From assembly GCA_021647625.1 (NCBI GenBank), contig JAKIUJ010000021.1, forward strand, positions 1 through 32,982: a stretch of DNA of 32,982 nucleotides, read 5' to 3'. Position 1 is the first letter of the stretch. Each line of letters begins with the position of its first letter. The notes under the pieces are model-generated. The model was not told the origin of the DNA. It saw nothing but the letters and a program-made list of their open reading frames with translations, and made no database searches. A program made the translations under genes and the position numbers. Shown in pieces: positions 16,927 through 24,773 of the stretch. The stretch comes from Desulfobacula sp. GTDB lineage: Bacteria; Desulfobacterota; Desulfobacteria; Desulfobacterales; Desulfobacteraceae.

Positions 16927-17002
16927 GCCCAGGTAGCTCAGTCGGTAGAGCAGGGGACTGAAAATCCCCGTGTCGGCAGTTCAATTCTGTCCCTGGGCAC
17001 CA
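16927..17002 (+). tRNA. tRNA-Phe (anticodon GAA)
   Basis: 76 nt with a full cloverleaf: acceptor GCCCAGG (16927-16933) pairs with CCTGGGC (16992-16998). The anticodon stem GGGGA/TCCCC holds loop CTGAAAA with anticodon GAA at 16960-16962. The T-arm has TTCAATTC. CCA is encoded (17000-17002). Confidence 0.98.
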
Positions 17003-17009
17003 CGATATA

Positions 17010-17042
17010 AAAGGCTTCCAGCGTTTATCGCTCGAAGCCTTT
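17010..17042 (+). terminator. Terminator hairpin after tRNA-Phe
   Basis: AAAGGCTTC (17010-17018) pairs with GAAGCCTTT (17034-17042). An inner AGCG/CGCT stem closes a TTTAT loop, with one C-C mismatch between the stems. It ends in TTTGTTGTTT and starts 7 bp after the CCA. Confidence 0.75.
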
Positions 17043-17173
17043 GTTGTTTAAACGCTGTTTTGTCCACCTACTGTCCACCGTTTTTTATTTATGAGACCAA
17101 TTTATCTTGTCCAGCGCTATTGTTTAAAATAATAATGACATTTTTTGCGGAAATTAACTTACCATATATTGTA

Positions 17174-17210
17174 TAAAAAATGTAATATTTATATGTAAAA
17201 AATGTAATAT
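17174..17210. repeat. Two direct repeats 22 bp apart upstream of a sigma-54 promoter
   Basis: TAAAAAATGTAATAT occurs identically at 17174-17188 and 17196-17210, a 22-bp period (two helix turns). It lies about 90-120 bp upstream of the start predicted from the -24/-12 element at 17271-17286, where enhancer-binding activators usually bind. The rest of the 17043-17361 gap holds no gene I can support. Confidence 0.5.
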
Positions 17211-17232
17211 GTGGCAGTTCCTTTTTTCGAAA

Positions 17233-17262
17233 ATGCCTTTCAGACCGTTGATTTCAAGGCAT
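17233..17262. repeat. Inverted repeat just upstream of the -24 element
   Basis: ATGCCTT (17233-17239) and AAGGCAT (17256-17262), perfect seven-base arms 16 bp apart, ending 9 bp before the sigma-54-type promoter. A possible second regulator or IHF-region site. Confidence 0.35.
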
Positions 17263-17270
17263 AGATATTA

Positions 17271-17286
17271 CGGCATGATTATTGCA
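17271..17286 (+). promoter_or_regulatory. Sigma-54 (-24/-12) promoter of the PEP-CTERM gene
   Basis: CGGCATGATTATTGCA fits the TGGCACG-N4-TTGCA consensus except for two positions. It keeps the invariant GG (17272-17273) and GC (17284-17285) exactly 10 bp apart. Transcription would start near 17297, 65 bp before the ATG at 17362. PEP-CTERM proteins are commonly driven by sigma-54 with the PrsK/PrsR system. Confidence 0.6.
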
Positions 17287-17361
17287 AATTTTCCTGGGCA
17301 ATGTGCGACTGGTTTAATGAAAAACCGCTTTAAATGCAATCTCAACTTAAGGAGAAAGAAG

Positions 17362-17985
17362 ATGAAAAAAAAATGTCTTGTTTTTATGTTGTCAATTTTG
17401 CTTTTACTGGCCTTTGCAGGGGTCGGCTCGGCCAACCTTTTTTTAAACGGAGATTTCGAAAGTTCAGTCCCCTCCAATGGTACCGGCAATTCCTGGACAT
17501 CGATCAACATTGACTCGGCTGGCGGATGGAGGACTTCCCTTGGCAATCCCGACGGCAATTTTATCCTGAATTCAAATGGGACAAGTTCAACTGACCCGAC
17601 CATTGAGCAGACCGTTTACGGTATGGTATCAGGCGCTGTCTATCGACTGAATTTTGATGTAGCCAGGGTCTATAGCAATTATGGCAGCAATGCATTGTCC
17701 TTTCAGGTTTACATGGATGACAACTGGCTCATGGCTCTTTTTTCCAGTACTGACAATGAGTATCTCAACTCAGGCACTTTGATCACTGCCCCTGATACCT
17801 CAGCTCTTTTTTCATTCCGCGCCGAGACAGTAGATGATTCTTCATACAGGATTGATAACGTCAGTCTAAAACTATATGGAGATAATCCAGTACCTGAACC
17901 TGCCACAATACTTCTTTTCGGCCTGGGTATCATAGGTATTGCAGGGGTCAGCAGAACAAAAGATTCAGCTAAAAGACACTTTTAG
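17362..17985 (+). CDS. PEP-CTERM sorted surface/exopolysaccharide-associated protein
   Basis: 207 residues from ATG 17362, with GGAG at 17351-17354; the frame is open upstream to 17209 but without a signal peptide or ribosome site. Signal peptide MKKKCLVFMLSILLLL.. ends near residue 23. The body (NLFLNGDFESS, GWRTSLGNPDGNF, VYGMVSGAVYRLNFDVAR) looks like a jelly-roll, DUF642/carbohydrate-binding-like domain. The C-terminus is a textbook PEP-CTERM signal: VPEPATILLFGLGIIGIAG followed by a basic tail. Such proteins are processed by exosortase (EpsH/XrtA) and are linked to exopolysaccharide and biofilm. No exosortase is in the window. Confidence 0.9.
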   Translation: MKKKCLVFMLSILLLLAFAGVGSANLFLNGDFESSVPSNGTGNSWTSINIDSAGGWRTSLGNPDGNFILNSNGTSSTDPTIEQTVYGMVSGAVYRLNFDVARVYSNYGSNALSFQVYMDDNWLMALFSSTDNEYLNSGTLITAPDTSALFSFRAETVDDSSYRIDNVSLKLYGDNPVPEPATILLFGLGIIGIAGVSRTKDSAKRHF

Positions 17986-18035
17986 ATCTTGACATGTCTT
18001 TTGTATAAATACTACAAAGTGGCAGTCCCAAAATC

Positions 18036-18067
18036 AATCTCTCATTTTTAAAAAAATGAGAGATTTT
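18036..18067 (+). terminator. Terminator-like hairpin after the PEP-CTERM gene
   Basis: AATCTCTCATTTTT (18036-18049) and AAAAATGAGAGATT (18052-18065) form a long perfect stem with a very small loop, about 50 bp after the PEP-CTERM stop. The ATG at 18056 falls within this stem, an argument against it being a real start. Confidence 0.55.
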
Positions 18068-18109
18068 CTAAGCTGGCTCAACAAATTAAAGGATTATGGA
18101 AAAGTAAAA

Positions 18110-18676
18110 ATGCTCAAAGAATCAATAATAAAAATAGGCTTTGCAAAAATGCTTGTTCTTTTGTTGGCTCTATTTTTATTTTTCAGCATTGTTTCAAGTT
18201 TCATTCTGTATCAAAATCTGCATACTCCGTTAGGCCCTCACTTTGCCGCTGCTCAATTCAACATAATAAATCTCCAGAACAGTCTTTTATATCGAACCAT
18301 AGCCATTAATCTTATTTTTTTTGTTATTACGGCAGCCGGACTGCTGCTTCTTGGTATTTTCTATTCACATCGAATTGCAGGACCCTTTATAAAAATTAAT
18401 AGATTTACAAAAATGCTTGAAAAAGGAAAATTCAATCAAAGAATATATTTCAGAAAAAAAGACGTCATACATTCCCTGGCAGTGGCGTTAAATGCAATGG
18501 CCCGGGCATACGAGGACAGACATAAAAGGTATAATTCAAATTTAAAAAAACTTGAACAAGAGCTCAATTCTTATAAATCTTCAATCGGCAACTATGAACA
18601 AAATGCAAAAAAAATTATTGATTTGCGCAGACTCAATGATATTATATGCCAGGAATTCAAAGACATAAATCTATGA
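18110..18676 (+). CDS. HAMP-domain inner-membrane protein with two membrane segments
   Basis: 188 residues from ATG 18110, with GGAAAAG about 6 bases upstream; an in-frame ATG at 18056 lies in a hairpin without a ribosome site. Two membrane helices (about 10-36 and 60-88) bracket a short periplasmic loop. A HAMP-like segment follows (YSHRIAGPFIKINRF..LEKGKFNQRIYFRKKDVIHSLAVALNAMARAYEDR) and then a short coiled coil. There is no kinase, methyl-accepting or cyclase output domain, so it cannot signal alone. Its stop overlaps the start of the heptaheme cytochrome gene (ATGA), implying coupled synthesis and perhaps a complex. A second HAMP protein follows that cytochrome. Confidence 0.8.
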   Translation: MLKESIIKIGFAKMLVLLLALFLFFSIVSSFILYQNLHTPLGPHFAAAQFNIINLQNSLLYRTIAINLIFFVITAAGLLLLGIFYSHRIAGPFIKINRFTKMLEKGKFNQRIYFRKKDVIHSLAVALNAMARAYEDRHKRYNSNLKKLEQELNSYKSSIGNYEQNAKKIIDLRRLNDIICQEFKDINL

Positions 18677-19443
18677 AATATACCCGGTTATTTCTTTGTT
18701 TTGCTGTTATGGTCATTGGGTTTAAAGTATATGCCGGCCTGAATAAAGCTCATAATTTCAAACAGGATGAATGCTCTTTGTGCCACTTAAATATTGAAAA
18801 CGAAAAAACCAAATTAAAACCCGTCACAGCTTCGGTTTGCGAAAGCTGCCATCAAGACAGAAAACAAAAATTATCCCATCCGATCAGCATTTTTCCCCGC
18901 AAAAAAATACCTGCAGACATGCCCCTGGTGGACAATAAATTAAGCTGTATTACCTGCCATTTTGTTCATCCTTTTTCCATTAACAACAAACGCTTTAGTC
19001 AGTATCTTCTCCGGCGGCCGGGAAGAGGCATGGTTTTTTGCAGCGCCTGCCATCAAATAAACCAAAAGGGACATATTGTTTTTGAAAAAGTTCATACAGG
19101 TACGCTTACAGTAACAAATCCAAACGGCACCTTAGATGACTATACACTTCAGTGCATTGAATGTCATGACAGGTTTATTGACAGGACTTCCCGTACAAGG
19201 GGTGCTGGAAAATGGAAACATTTTTCCCTTAAACTGAATCACCCTGTGGGTATTTCATTTAAAAATATTGCTTTAAAAAAACCAGCCAAATTCAATTCCC
19301 CGGTCATGCTTCCTAAAGAGATCCGGTTATTTAACGGCAAAATTGGATGCGGCACCTGTCACAACGTCTATTCAAAAGAGAAGTATATGCTTGTGTCTGA
19401 TAATTTTAAAAGCAGTCTATGTCAACAATGTCATAAAAAATAG
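18673..19443 (+). CDS. Periplasmic heptaheme c-type cytochrome
   Basis: 256 residues from ATG 18673. Cleavable signal peptide (MKYTRLFLCFAVMVIGFKVYA) and seven CXXCH heme sites in order: CSLCH, CESCH, CITCH, CSACH, CIECH, CGTCH, CQQCH. No membrane anchor after the signal, so soluble periplasmic. The fold looks like the doubled-CXXCH/cytochrome c3-like group; I recognise no named member. It sits between two HAMP membrane proteins and upstream of a sigma-54 activator, and opposite an electron-conduit operon. It may be a redox-sensing or electron-relay partner, which is inference. Confidence 0.9.
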   Translation: MKYTRLFLCFAVMVIGFKVYAGLNKAHNFKQDECSLCHLNIENEKTKLKPVTASVCESCHQDRKQKLSHPISIFPRKKIPADMPLVDNKLSCITCHFVHPFSINNKRFSQYLLRRPGRGMVFCSACHQINQKGHIVFEKVHTGTLTVTNPNGTLDDYTLQCIECHDRFIDRTSRTRGAGKWKHFSLKLNHPVGISFKNIALKKPAKFNSPVMLPKEIRLFNGKIGCGTCHNVYSKEKYMLVSDNFKSSLCQQCHKK

Positions 19444-19448
19444 GGCAA

Positions 19449-20030
19449 TTGCAGGTGAACCATAAAAAAAGACGGAAATATTTTGTTCATTCAAAATTTC
19501 AATTAAAATTCGCATTGGGATTTGTTATCGTAGCTCTGATAGGCAGTATATTTTCAACTGCACTGTTTAATTATTTAGCAATGAATGAACTCGAAAAATT
19601 GCAATGGAGCGTGCATGTGAGCGCACAAACAACAGGAGAGGTATTAATACGAATTTTTATATATGTAAACTTTTTCAGTCTGGCATTTGTTTCATTTTTT
19701 TTCATTATCACCGGTATAAGAATGCTGAAAAAACTCAATGACCCTGTCACAAAATTAATTACAGGCCTTAAAACAATTCAAAACGGGAATTTATCTGAAA
19801 AAATTATTTTAAGACGGGCGGATGAATTCTCGGATGTTGCAGAAAGCATGGATAAAATGAGAAAAGCAATTAAAAATCAATTCATCAATTCAAAATACCA
19901 ATACAAAAAAATTGCTGATGAAATTCAAAATATTGAGACAGAGGAATTAGAAGACAAACTGAAAGATAAAAAGATAAAAAAAATAATATATATGGTTCAG
20001 CAATTGCGTGAACCCAACCAAAAATTTTAA
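19449..20030 (+). CDS. Second HAMP-domain inner-membrane protein
   Basis: 193 residues; the start is uncertain (TTG 19449 or GTG 19455, 5 or 11 bp after the cytochrome stop). Same layout as the protein at 18110: membrane helix (about 20-42), periplasmic loop, second helix (about 70-92), HAMP-like segment (LNDPVTKLITGLKTIQNGNLSEKIILRRADEFSDVAESMDKMRKAI), then a charged helical tail rich in Lys and Glu. No output domain. The pair flanking one cytochrome suggests a heteromeric membrane sensor that passes the heme redox state to the next gene product. Confidence 0.78.
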   Translation: MQVNHKKRRKYFVHSKFQLKFALGFVIVALIGSIFSTALFNYLAMNELEKLQWSVHVSAQTTGEVLIRIFIYVNFFSLAFVSFFFIITGIRMLKKLNDPVTKLITGLKTIQNGNLSEKIILRRADEFSDVAESMDKMRKAIKNQFINSKYQYKKIADEIQNIETEELEDKLKDKKIKKIIYMVQQLREPNQKF

Positions 20031-20050
20031 TTTTTATTGACTGGATACTC

Positions 20051-22984
20051 ATGAAAGTTAACATCCGGGACGTTAAAGAGTTTGTCAAAGGGTTTAAGGG
20101 CAAACCCCTGGTTAATGTTACCATTGCTCTTATGCAGATTACTGTAATAATACTGGTTGGATTTTATTTTTTTTTATCAACCCAGAAGGCAAATGATGCG
20201 GCTTTTAATTTGAATCAACATGTTCGTTCAGCAAAAATTGCAGGAAAAATTGAACAATATTTTGAAAATCTGTCAGGTTCACTGAATACTTTATGCAAAA
20301 TCCCGTTTATACGAGAATTTGATGAACAAAAAACCCGTGAAATGCTGGCTCTGGAATTTAAGGATCTTAAACCTCATGGGATAAATGATATCGCTGTAAT
20401 GGACTCAAAAGGAACCATCAGATACGCGGTTAACGCTAAAGAGGTAGAAGGCAGAAATTTTTCCTGGCGCCAATATTATAAAGATGTAAAAACCATGGGG
20501 CGAAGCAGTCACTACATCTTACAATTTGTCGAATTCAAAGGGAGTGATACAGGTAAAAAAAGATTATTGATTGCAGCTCCCATCTTCACACAAAAAAAAT
20601 CAGACAATTTTTACAACCCTGAAAAGGATTTTAACGGCCTTATAATCTATACCCTTGAACTGGAGACCCTGGTTCACAAATTTATAATTCCCCAGGAATC
20701 TGCTGAGACCGGGCATATTTTTCTCATTGATAAAAGTTATACCTCTCTTTTCAGCTGTGATAAGCGCCTGTTTGGAAAAAATCTGTTCAAAGAGGCCGAT
20801 GGTTTTCCAAAATTCCAGAATGTATTGGAAAAAATGGTTAACGGCGGTTCAGGGCCAGGATCATATACTTTTTTTAATTTTGATGAAAATATTAAAAAAT
20901 TTGGCACTAAAATCGAAAACAAACTGATTGCCTATGCACCGATAAATTTACAAAACACCTTTTGGTCAATTGGTATATGGGCACCTAAAAAAGATGCAGT
21001 AACCAATGCCGGAAAGGCCTATGTGACAACTCTCATGCTGATTTTGTTAGTTGTTTTTATTATACTGCTTGGCCCTGCATATTCCCTGAGAGCCTATTAT
21101 TATCACAGCAGAAACCTTGAAGAAAAAGTGGATTTAAAAACCATTGAATTTAAGCAGTCCCACCAAAGACTGCTGACTATTTTGAATAATCTTGATTCTG
21201 CTGTTTATGTTGCTGATATGGAATCATATGAATTATTATTCTTAAATAAACACCTGAGCGATCTGGTTGGAGACGTAAAAGGAAAAATCTGCTGGCAGGT
21301 TCTGCATGACAATCAAACCGGACCATGTGATTTTTGTACCAATACTGACTTAATCAACCCAGATGGAAAACCATCTGGTGTGAAAATCTGGGAATTAAAA
21401 AACAAAATCAATGAAAAATGGTATGAGGTCAGGGACCAGGCCATCTCCTGGGTTGATAACAGCATTGTAAGACTCGAGATTGCAACTGACATCTCTGATA
21501 GAAAAACAGCTGAAGAAAATCTTTTGCGGGCAAACAAAGAGATGAAAAAGTTCTGCTATGTTTTAAAACAAATCAGCGGTCAGAAATCACTGGATGGCGT
21601 GGCTTCATTTTTAATTAATGAACTGGGATCCATGATCAATAATGAATGCATGCGGATTTTTATTTTTAACAGTGACTATACCAAACTTTATATTTTATCA
21701 GAAAAGGGAGCTACACTCGAAAAGAACAAGAAGACAACCCGTACAGTATTAAAAACAATTAAACAATTAAAAGGGCTTACCATATCACACACCAAAAAGA
21801 TCTTTTCTCCCCTGGTGCCGGACAACTTTCCATACCAGGAAAAACAAACCATTATTCCAATGCTGGAAGGCCATGAGCTTGATGGTGCTTTTGTAATGAT
21901 GTGCCCTGTGACTTGCCAATGCGATGAAATAGCATTAAACATGATTTCACTGATCTTAGAACAGGCATCCGGAACGATAAAACGGGCTGTATTGCATGAA
22001 GAAGAGCTGGCCGGGCTGCATTCCCGACTGATATCCTCAAAGGGTTTTCATGGCATGATCGGCATTGATTCCAAAATGCAGTCTATTTATAAATTAATCA
22101 ATGATATTGCTCCAACTGATGCCACGGTTTTAATCCAGGGTGAGAGCGGAACAGGTAAAGAGATGGTGGCCTGTGCCATTCATAAGCAGAGCCTTAGAAA
22201 AGACAATCCCTTTGTTGTTATCAATTGCGCAGCATATCCTGAAACTCTCCTGGAAAGCGAACTTTTTGGCCACGAGAAAGGTTCTTTCACCGGGGCTTCC
22301 AGACTGAAAATGGGTCGATTTGAGCAGGCTGATGGTGGAACCGTATTTCTGGATGAAATCAGCGAAATTTCCCCATCTGCCCAGATTAAGCTGCTCAGAG
22401 TTCTCCAGACACGTCAATTTGAGCGACTGGGCGGCGAAAAGACCCTGTCAGTCGAAATCCGTATACTGGCGGCCACCAATAAAAATCTTGTTGAGGAAGT
22501 CAAAGCAGGCAATTTTAGAGAAGATCTTTTCTACAGGCTTAATGTGATACCTGTCAAACTGCCTCCATTAAGGGACCGGCCAAAGGATATTTCCCTTCTG
22601 GCAAGGTATTTTCAAAACAAATTTGCCTCGATATTAGGAGAAAAACCAAAAGAATTCAATTCAACTGCTATTAGAATACTCCTGGATTACCATTGGCCGG
22701 GAAATGTAAGAGAGTTGGAAAACAGTATCGAACATGCTGTCGTTCTTGCAAAAGGCAACCGAATCAAAGCGTCCAATCTTCCTGCTGATATTTGTACAAA
22801 AGATGCTTTGAGCAAAAATGAATCACAAGGAGCAATTGCTGATAACGAAATAGTTATTTTGAAACAAATCCTTGAAGATTGCAGCTGGAATAAGCAGCGG
22901 GCGGCAAAAAGGCTGGGGATAAGTCGATCCACCCTGTACAGCAAATTAAAAAAATACAAAATCACAAAGACTGTACGTTCCTAA
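20051..22984 (+). CDS. Membrane-bound Cache-PAS-GAF sigma-54-dependent transcription activator
   Basis: 977 residues. Membrane helix 1 (about 24-43), periplasmic Cache-type sensor (about 45-315), membrane helix 2 (about 325-347). A PAS domain (about 372-490) contains CWQVLHDNQTGPCDFC, a Cys cluster that could respond to redox or bind metal. A GAF-like domain (about 510-660) follows, also with Cys (CPVTCQCDE). The sigma-54 AAA+ domain has Walker A GESGTGKE (697-704) and the sigma-54 contact loop GSFTGA (744-749, Ser in place of the common Ala). The C-terminal Fis-type HTH is WNKQRAAKRLGISRSTLYSKLKKY (about 943-966). Sensor and effector in one chain means no separate kinase is needed. Likely regulator of the convergent cytochrome operon and/or sigma-54 promoters such as that at 17271; unproven. 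Confidence 0.9.
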   Translation: MKVNIRDVKEFVKGFKGKPLVNVTIALMQITVIILVGFYFFLSTQKANDAAFNLNQHVRSAKIAGKIEQYFENLSGSLNTLCKIPFIREFDEQKTREMLALEFKDLKPHGINDIAVMDSKGTIRYAVNAKEVEGRNFSWRQYYKDVKTMGRSSHYILQFVEFKGSDTGKKRLLIAAPIFTQKKSDNFYNPEKDFNGLIIYTLELETLVHKFIIPQESAETGHIFLIDKSYTSLFSCDKRLFGKNLFKEADGFPKFQNVLEKMVNGGSGPGSYTFFNFDENIKKFGTKIENKLIAYAPINLQNTFWSIGIWAPKKDAVTNAGKAYVTTLMLILLVVFIILLGPAYSLRAYYYHSRNLEEKVDLKTIEFKQSHQRLLTILNNLDSAVYVADMESYELLFLNKHLSDLVGDVKGKICWQVLHDNQTGPCDFCTNTDLINPDGKPSGVKIWELKNKINEKWYEVRDQAISWVDNSIVRLEIATDISDRKTAEENLLRANKEMKKFCYVLKQISGQKSLDGVASFLINELGSMINNECMRIFIFNSDYTKLYILSEKGATLEKNKKTTRTVLKTIKQLKGLTISHTKKIFSPLVPDNFPYQEKQTIIPMLEGHELDGAFVMMCPVTCQCDEIALNMISLILEQASGTIKRAVLHEEELAGLHSRLISSKGFHGMIGIDSKMQSIYKLINDIAPTDATVLIQGESGTGKEMVACAIHKQSLRKDNPFVVINCAAYPETLLESELFGHEKGSFTGASRLKMGRFEQADGGTVFLDEISEISPSAQIKLLRVLQTRQFERLGGEKTLSVEIRILAATNKNLVEEVKAGNFREDLFYRLNVIPVKLPPLRDRPKDISLLARYFQNKFASILGEKPKEFNSTAIRILLDYHWPGNVRELENSIEHAVVLAKGNRIKASNLPADICTKDALSKNESQGAIADNEIVILKQILEDCSWNKQRAAKRLGISRSTLYSKLKKYKITKTVRS

Positions 22985-23904
22985 GGATTTGCTTTCATTT
23001 GGAATACACTGACTTTATTGGCAAACATTTCCACTACAAAAAGCCTGTTTTTTTCATCAACAAACAGGCCCATGGGAGTTTTAAATCTCATTATTGAACC
23101 TGTTGCAGCATCACCTATGGCGGCAAAAAGCTCTCCTGTTGTTTCAAAGATCTGGATCACCCCCATATAGCTGTCGCTTACATAAACACGATTTTTTTTA
23201 TCAATTGCAATTCCTTTTGGCCTGAAAAACTGCCCCTTTTCAACTCCCCACCCACCAATATCCGTCACATAAAGGCCTTCGGAGTTAAGTACCTGGACCC
23301 TGGTATTAATCACATCAACAATATATAAATAGCTTTCGCTGTCAACGGCCATTAAAAAAGGATATCGAAATTCCCGCTTACCGGTTCCGGGCTTTCCATA
23401 AGTTTTGATCAAATTCAGGGTCGACAGGTCATAAACAAGAACTTTGTGGTTATCATTATCAACCACATAAAATCGATTTTTTTTTTCATCAACGGCCACA
23501 TCCGTCGGATCTGAAAGCTTACTTGTTTTTGAAGGTATATTGATTTGAGAAAGAACCATCCCCTTTGAATTAAATGTCTGAACCCTGTGGTTTTGCGAAT
23601 CTGCAATAAAGACTTTCCCGGTTTGATCAATATCAATTCCAAGAGGATATAAAAACTGCCCCGGGCCCTTGCCTTTTTTTCCAAAGGATGAAATAAATTT
23701 TCCACTGCTGCTGAAAATTTTAATTTTGTTATTCACACCGTCAACAATATAAATCAGTCCCCTGGGTGATACAGCAACATCACTGGGCTCATTAAGGCCC
23801 CGGGTGATTTCAAATAGTTTGGTTGCCGGAATCAAATTTATTCCATAGGTATCAGTTACCGGCAATACCAATAGAGTTATACAAAAAAAAATCAATCGAA
23901 TCAT
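22981..23904 (-). CDS. Exported six-bladed NHL beta-propeller protein
   Basis: 307 residues with a signal peptase I signal (MIRLIFFCITLLVLPVTDTYG) and six NHL repeats. Typical blades are EPSDVAVSPRGLIYIVDGVN, YPLGIDIDQTGKVFIADSQN and RPKGIAIDKKNRVYVSDSYM. NHL propellers are binding or scaffold domains; none of the blades shows heme motifs. Last gene of the eight-gene minus-strand operon. It overlaps the upstream cytochrome gene by 4 bp and the convergent regulator gene by 4 bp. NHL proteins recur beside multiheme cytochromes in metal reducers and syntrophic sulfate reducers, suggesting a role in assembling or docking the conduit. Confidence 0.9.
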   Translation of the reverse strand: MIRLIFFCITLLVLPVTDTYGINLIPATKLFEITRGLNEPSDVAVSPRGLIYIVDGVNNKIKIFSSSGKFISSFGKKGKGPGQFLYPLGIDIDQTGKVFIADSQNHRVQTFNSKGMVLSQINIPSKTSKLSDPTDVAVDEKKNRFYVVDNDNHKVLVYDLSTLNLIKTYGKPGTGKREFRYPFLMAVDSESYLYIVDVINTRVQVLNSEGLYVTDIGGWGVEKGQFFRPKGIAIDKKNRVYVSDSYMGVIQIFETTGELFAAIGDAATGSIMRFKTPMGLFVDEKNRLFVVEMFANKVSVFQMKANP

Positions 23905-24773
23905 TTTTTGGTTTTCTCTTCTCCAAATCCAGGGTGTAATATTCTGGGCATATAAAATTCGGAATAATTTTTTATCATGCCTATTACTTCTGTACCCAGA
24001 AAAGTATTTACTCTCTTTCTTGTATACCCTAAGTCTTCAAACGGCAGCAGAGGGGCCTTTTTCTGGTGGCAGTCTTCACAGGAATAGGGCTGTTTGCTTA
24101 TTGAATTGTGTATGATTTTTTTTGCTTTTGTTTTTTGCAGTTCTGTGAGTGTTGGCTCGTTAATTTTAAAATCTGCTGCAAAATCAATTCGTTCCTGGTT
24201 GTCTATTCTTTGAAGCACACCATTTTTTTTCTCAAAGGGTATGATTTTGGATTTATAAATCCCTGGAAGAACACCATCTTTTACAGGGCTTGAAACGATA
24301 TCTCCACTGGTACGATCATACCATTTATAAACATTTGTTTTATCTTCATTTTCAAGTTTAATATGACATGTCTGGCAGGCAATAAAAGATGCATGCATAT
24401 TTGCAAAAGCCCTGATTTCCTTTATTTTGTCATGGGGAATTTCTCCATGACAGGAAATACAATAATTCCTTTTATCAGGGACCATCTCATAGTCAATATG
24501 ATGAAAATGACCCTCTATTCTTTTTACATCCAAAACCTTGTACCCAAGATAGAGCTTGACCCTTTCGTCACTGTCCAGTATCAAATCCTTAAAATTTTCT
24601 TTTTTAGGCAAATTTTTCTTTTTATCAGTGCCAGTGGAAGCAAGCTCAAATTCTTTTCTGTTTTTATATTCCTCTACGATATGTCCGAATGTCAACTGCC
24701 ATATGACAAACATAAGAAACATGGTAACCACTATGGTTGCTACAATATAAAGTTTGGTAATAATGGCTTTCAT
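23901..24773 (-). CDS. Membrane-anchored triheme c-type cytochrome
   Basis: 290 residues. One uncleaved N-terminal membrane helix (about 7-28), then a periplasmic domain with three CXXCH sites: CISCH (Cys105), CQTCH and CEDCH. Spaced His residues (GHFHHIDYEM) could serve as distal ligands. Resembles small membrane-anchored quinol-cytochrome partners in topology, though it is not a clear NapC/NirT. It overlaps the upstream cytochrome b gene by 1 bp and the downstream NHL gene by 4 bp, so the three are coupled. Probably carries electrons from the cytochrome b to the periplasm. Confidence 0.88.
   Translation of the reverse strand: MKAIITKLYIVATIVVTMFLMFVIWQLTFGHIVEEYKNRKEFELASTGTDKKKNLPKKENFKDLILDSDERVKLYLGYKVLDVKRIEGHFHHIDYEMVPDKRNYCISCHGEIPHDKIKEIRAFANMHASFIACQTCHIKLENEDKTNVYKWYDRTSGDIVSSPVKDGVLPGIYKSKIIPFEKKNGVLQRIDNQERIDFAADFKINEPTLTELQKTKAKKIIHNSISKQPYSCEDCHQKKAPLLPFEDLGYTRKRVNTFLGTEVIGMIKNYSEFYMPRILHPGFGEEKTKK

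Noticed and set aside
17003-17110. Integration (att) site next to tRNA-Phe
   Set aside because: No duplicated tRNA 3' end, integrase or island boundary is visible; only a terminator follows.
17209-17361. Upstream extension of the PEP-CTERM protein
   Set aside because: It has no ribosome site, hides the signal peptide and covers the sigma-54 promoter region.
17989-18020. Sigma-70 promoter for the HAMP-cytochrome operon (TTGACA then TATAAA)
   Set aside because: The spacing between the two boxes is only about 9 bp.
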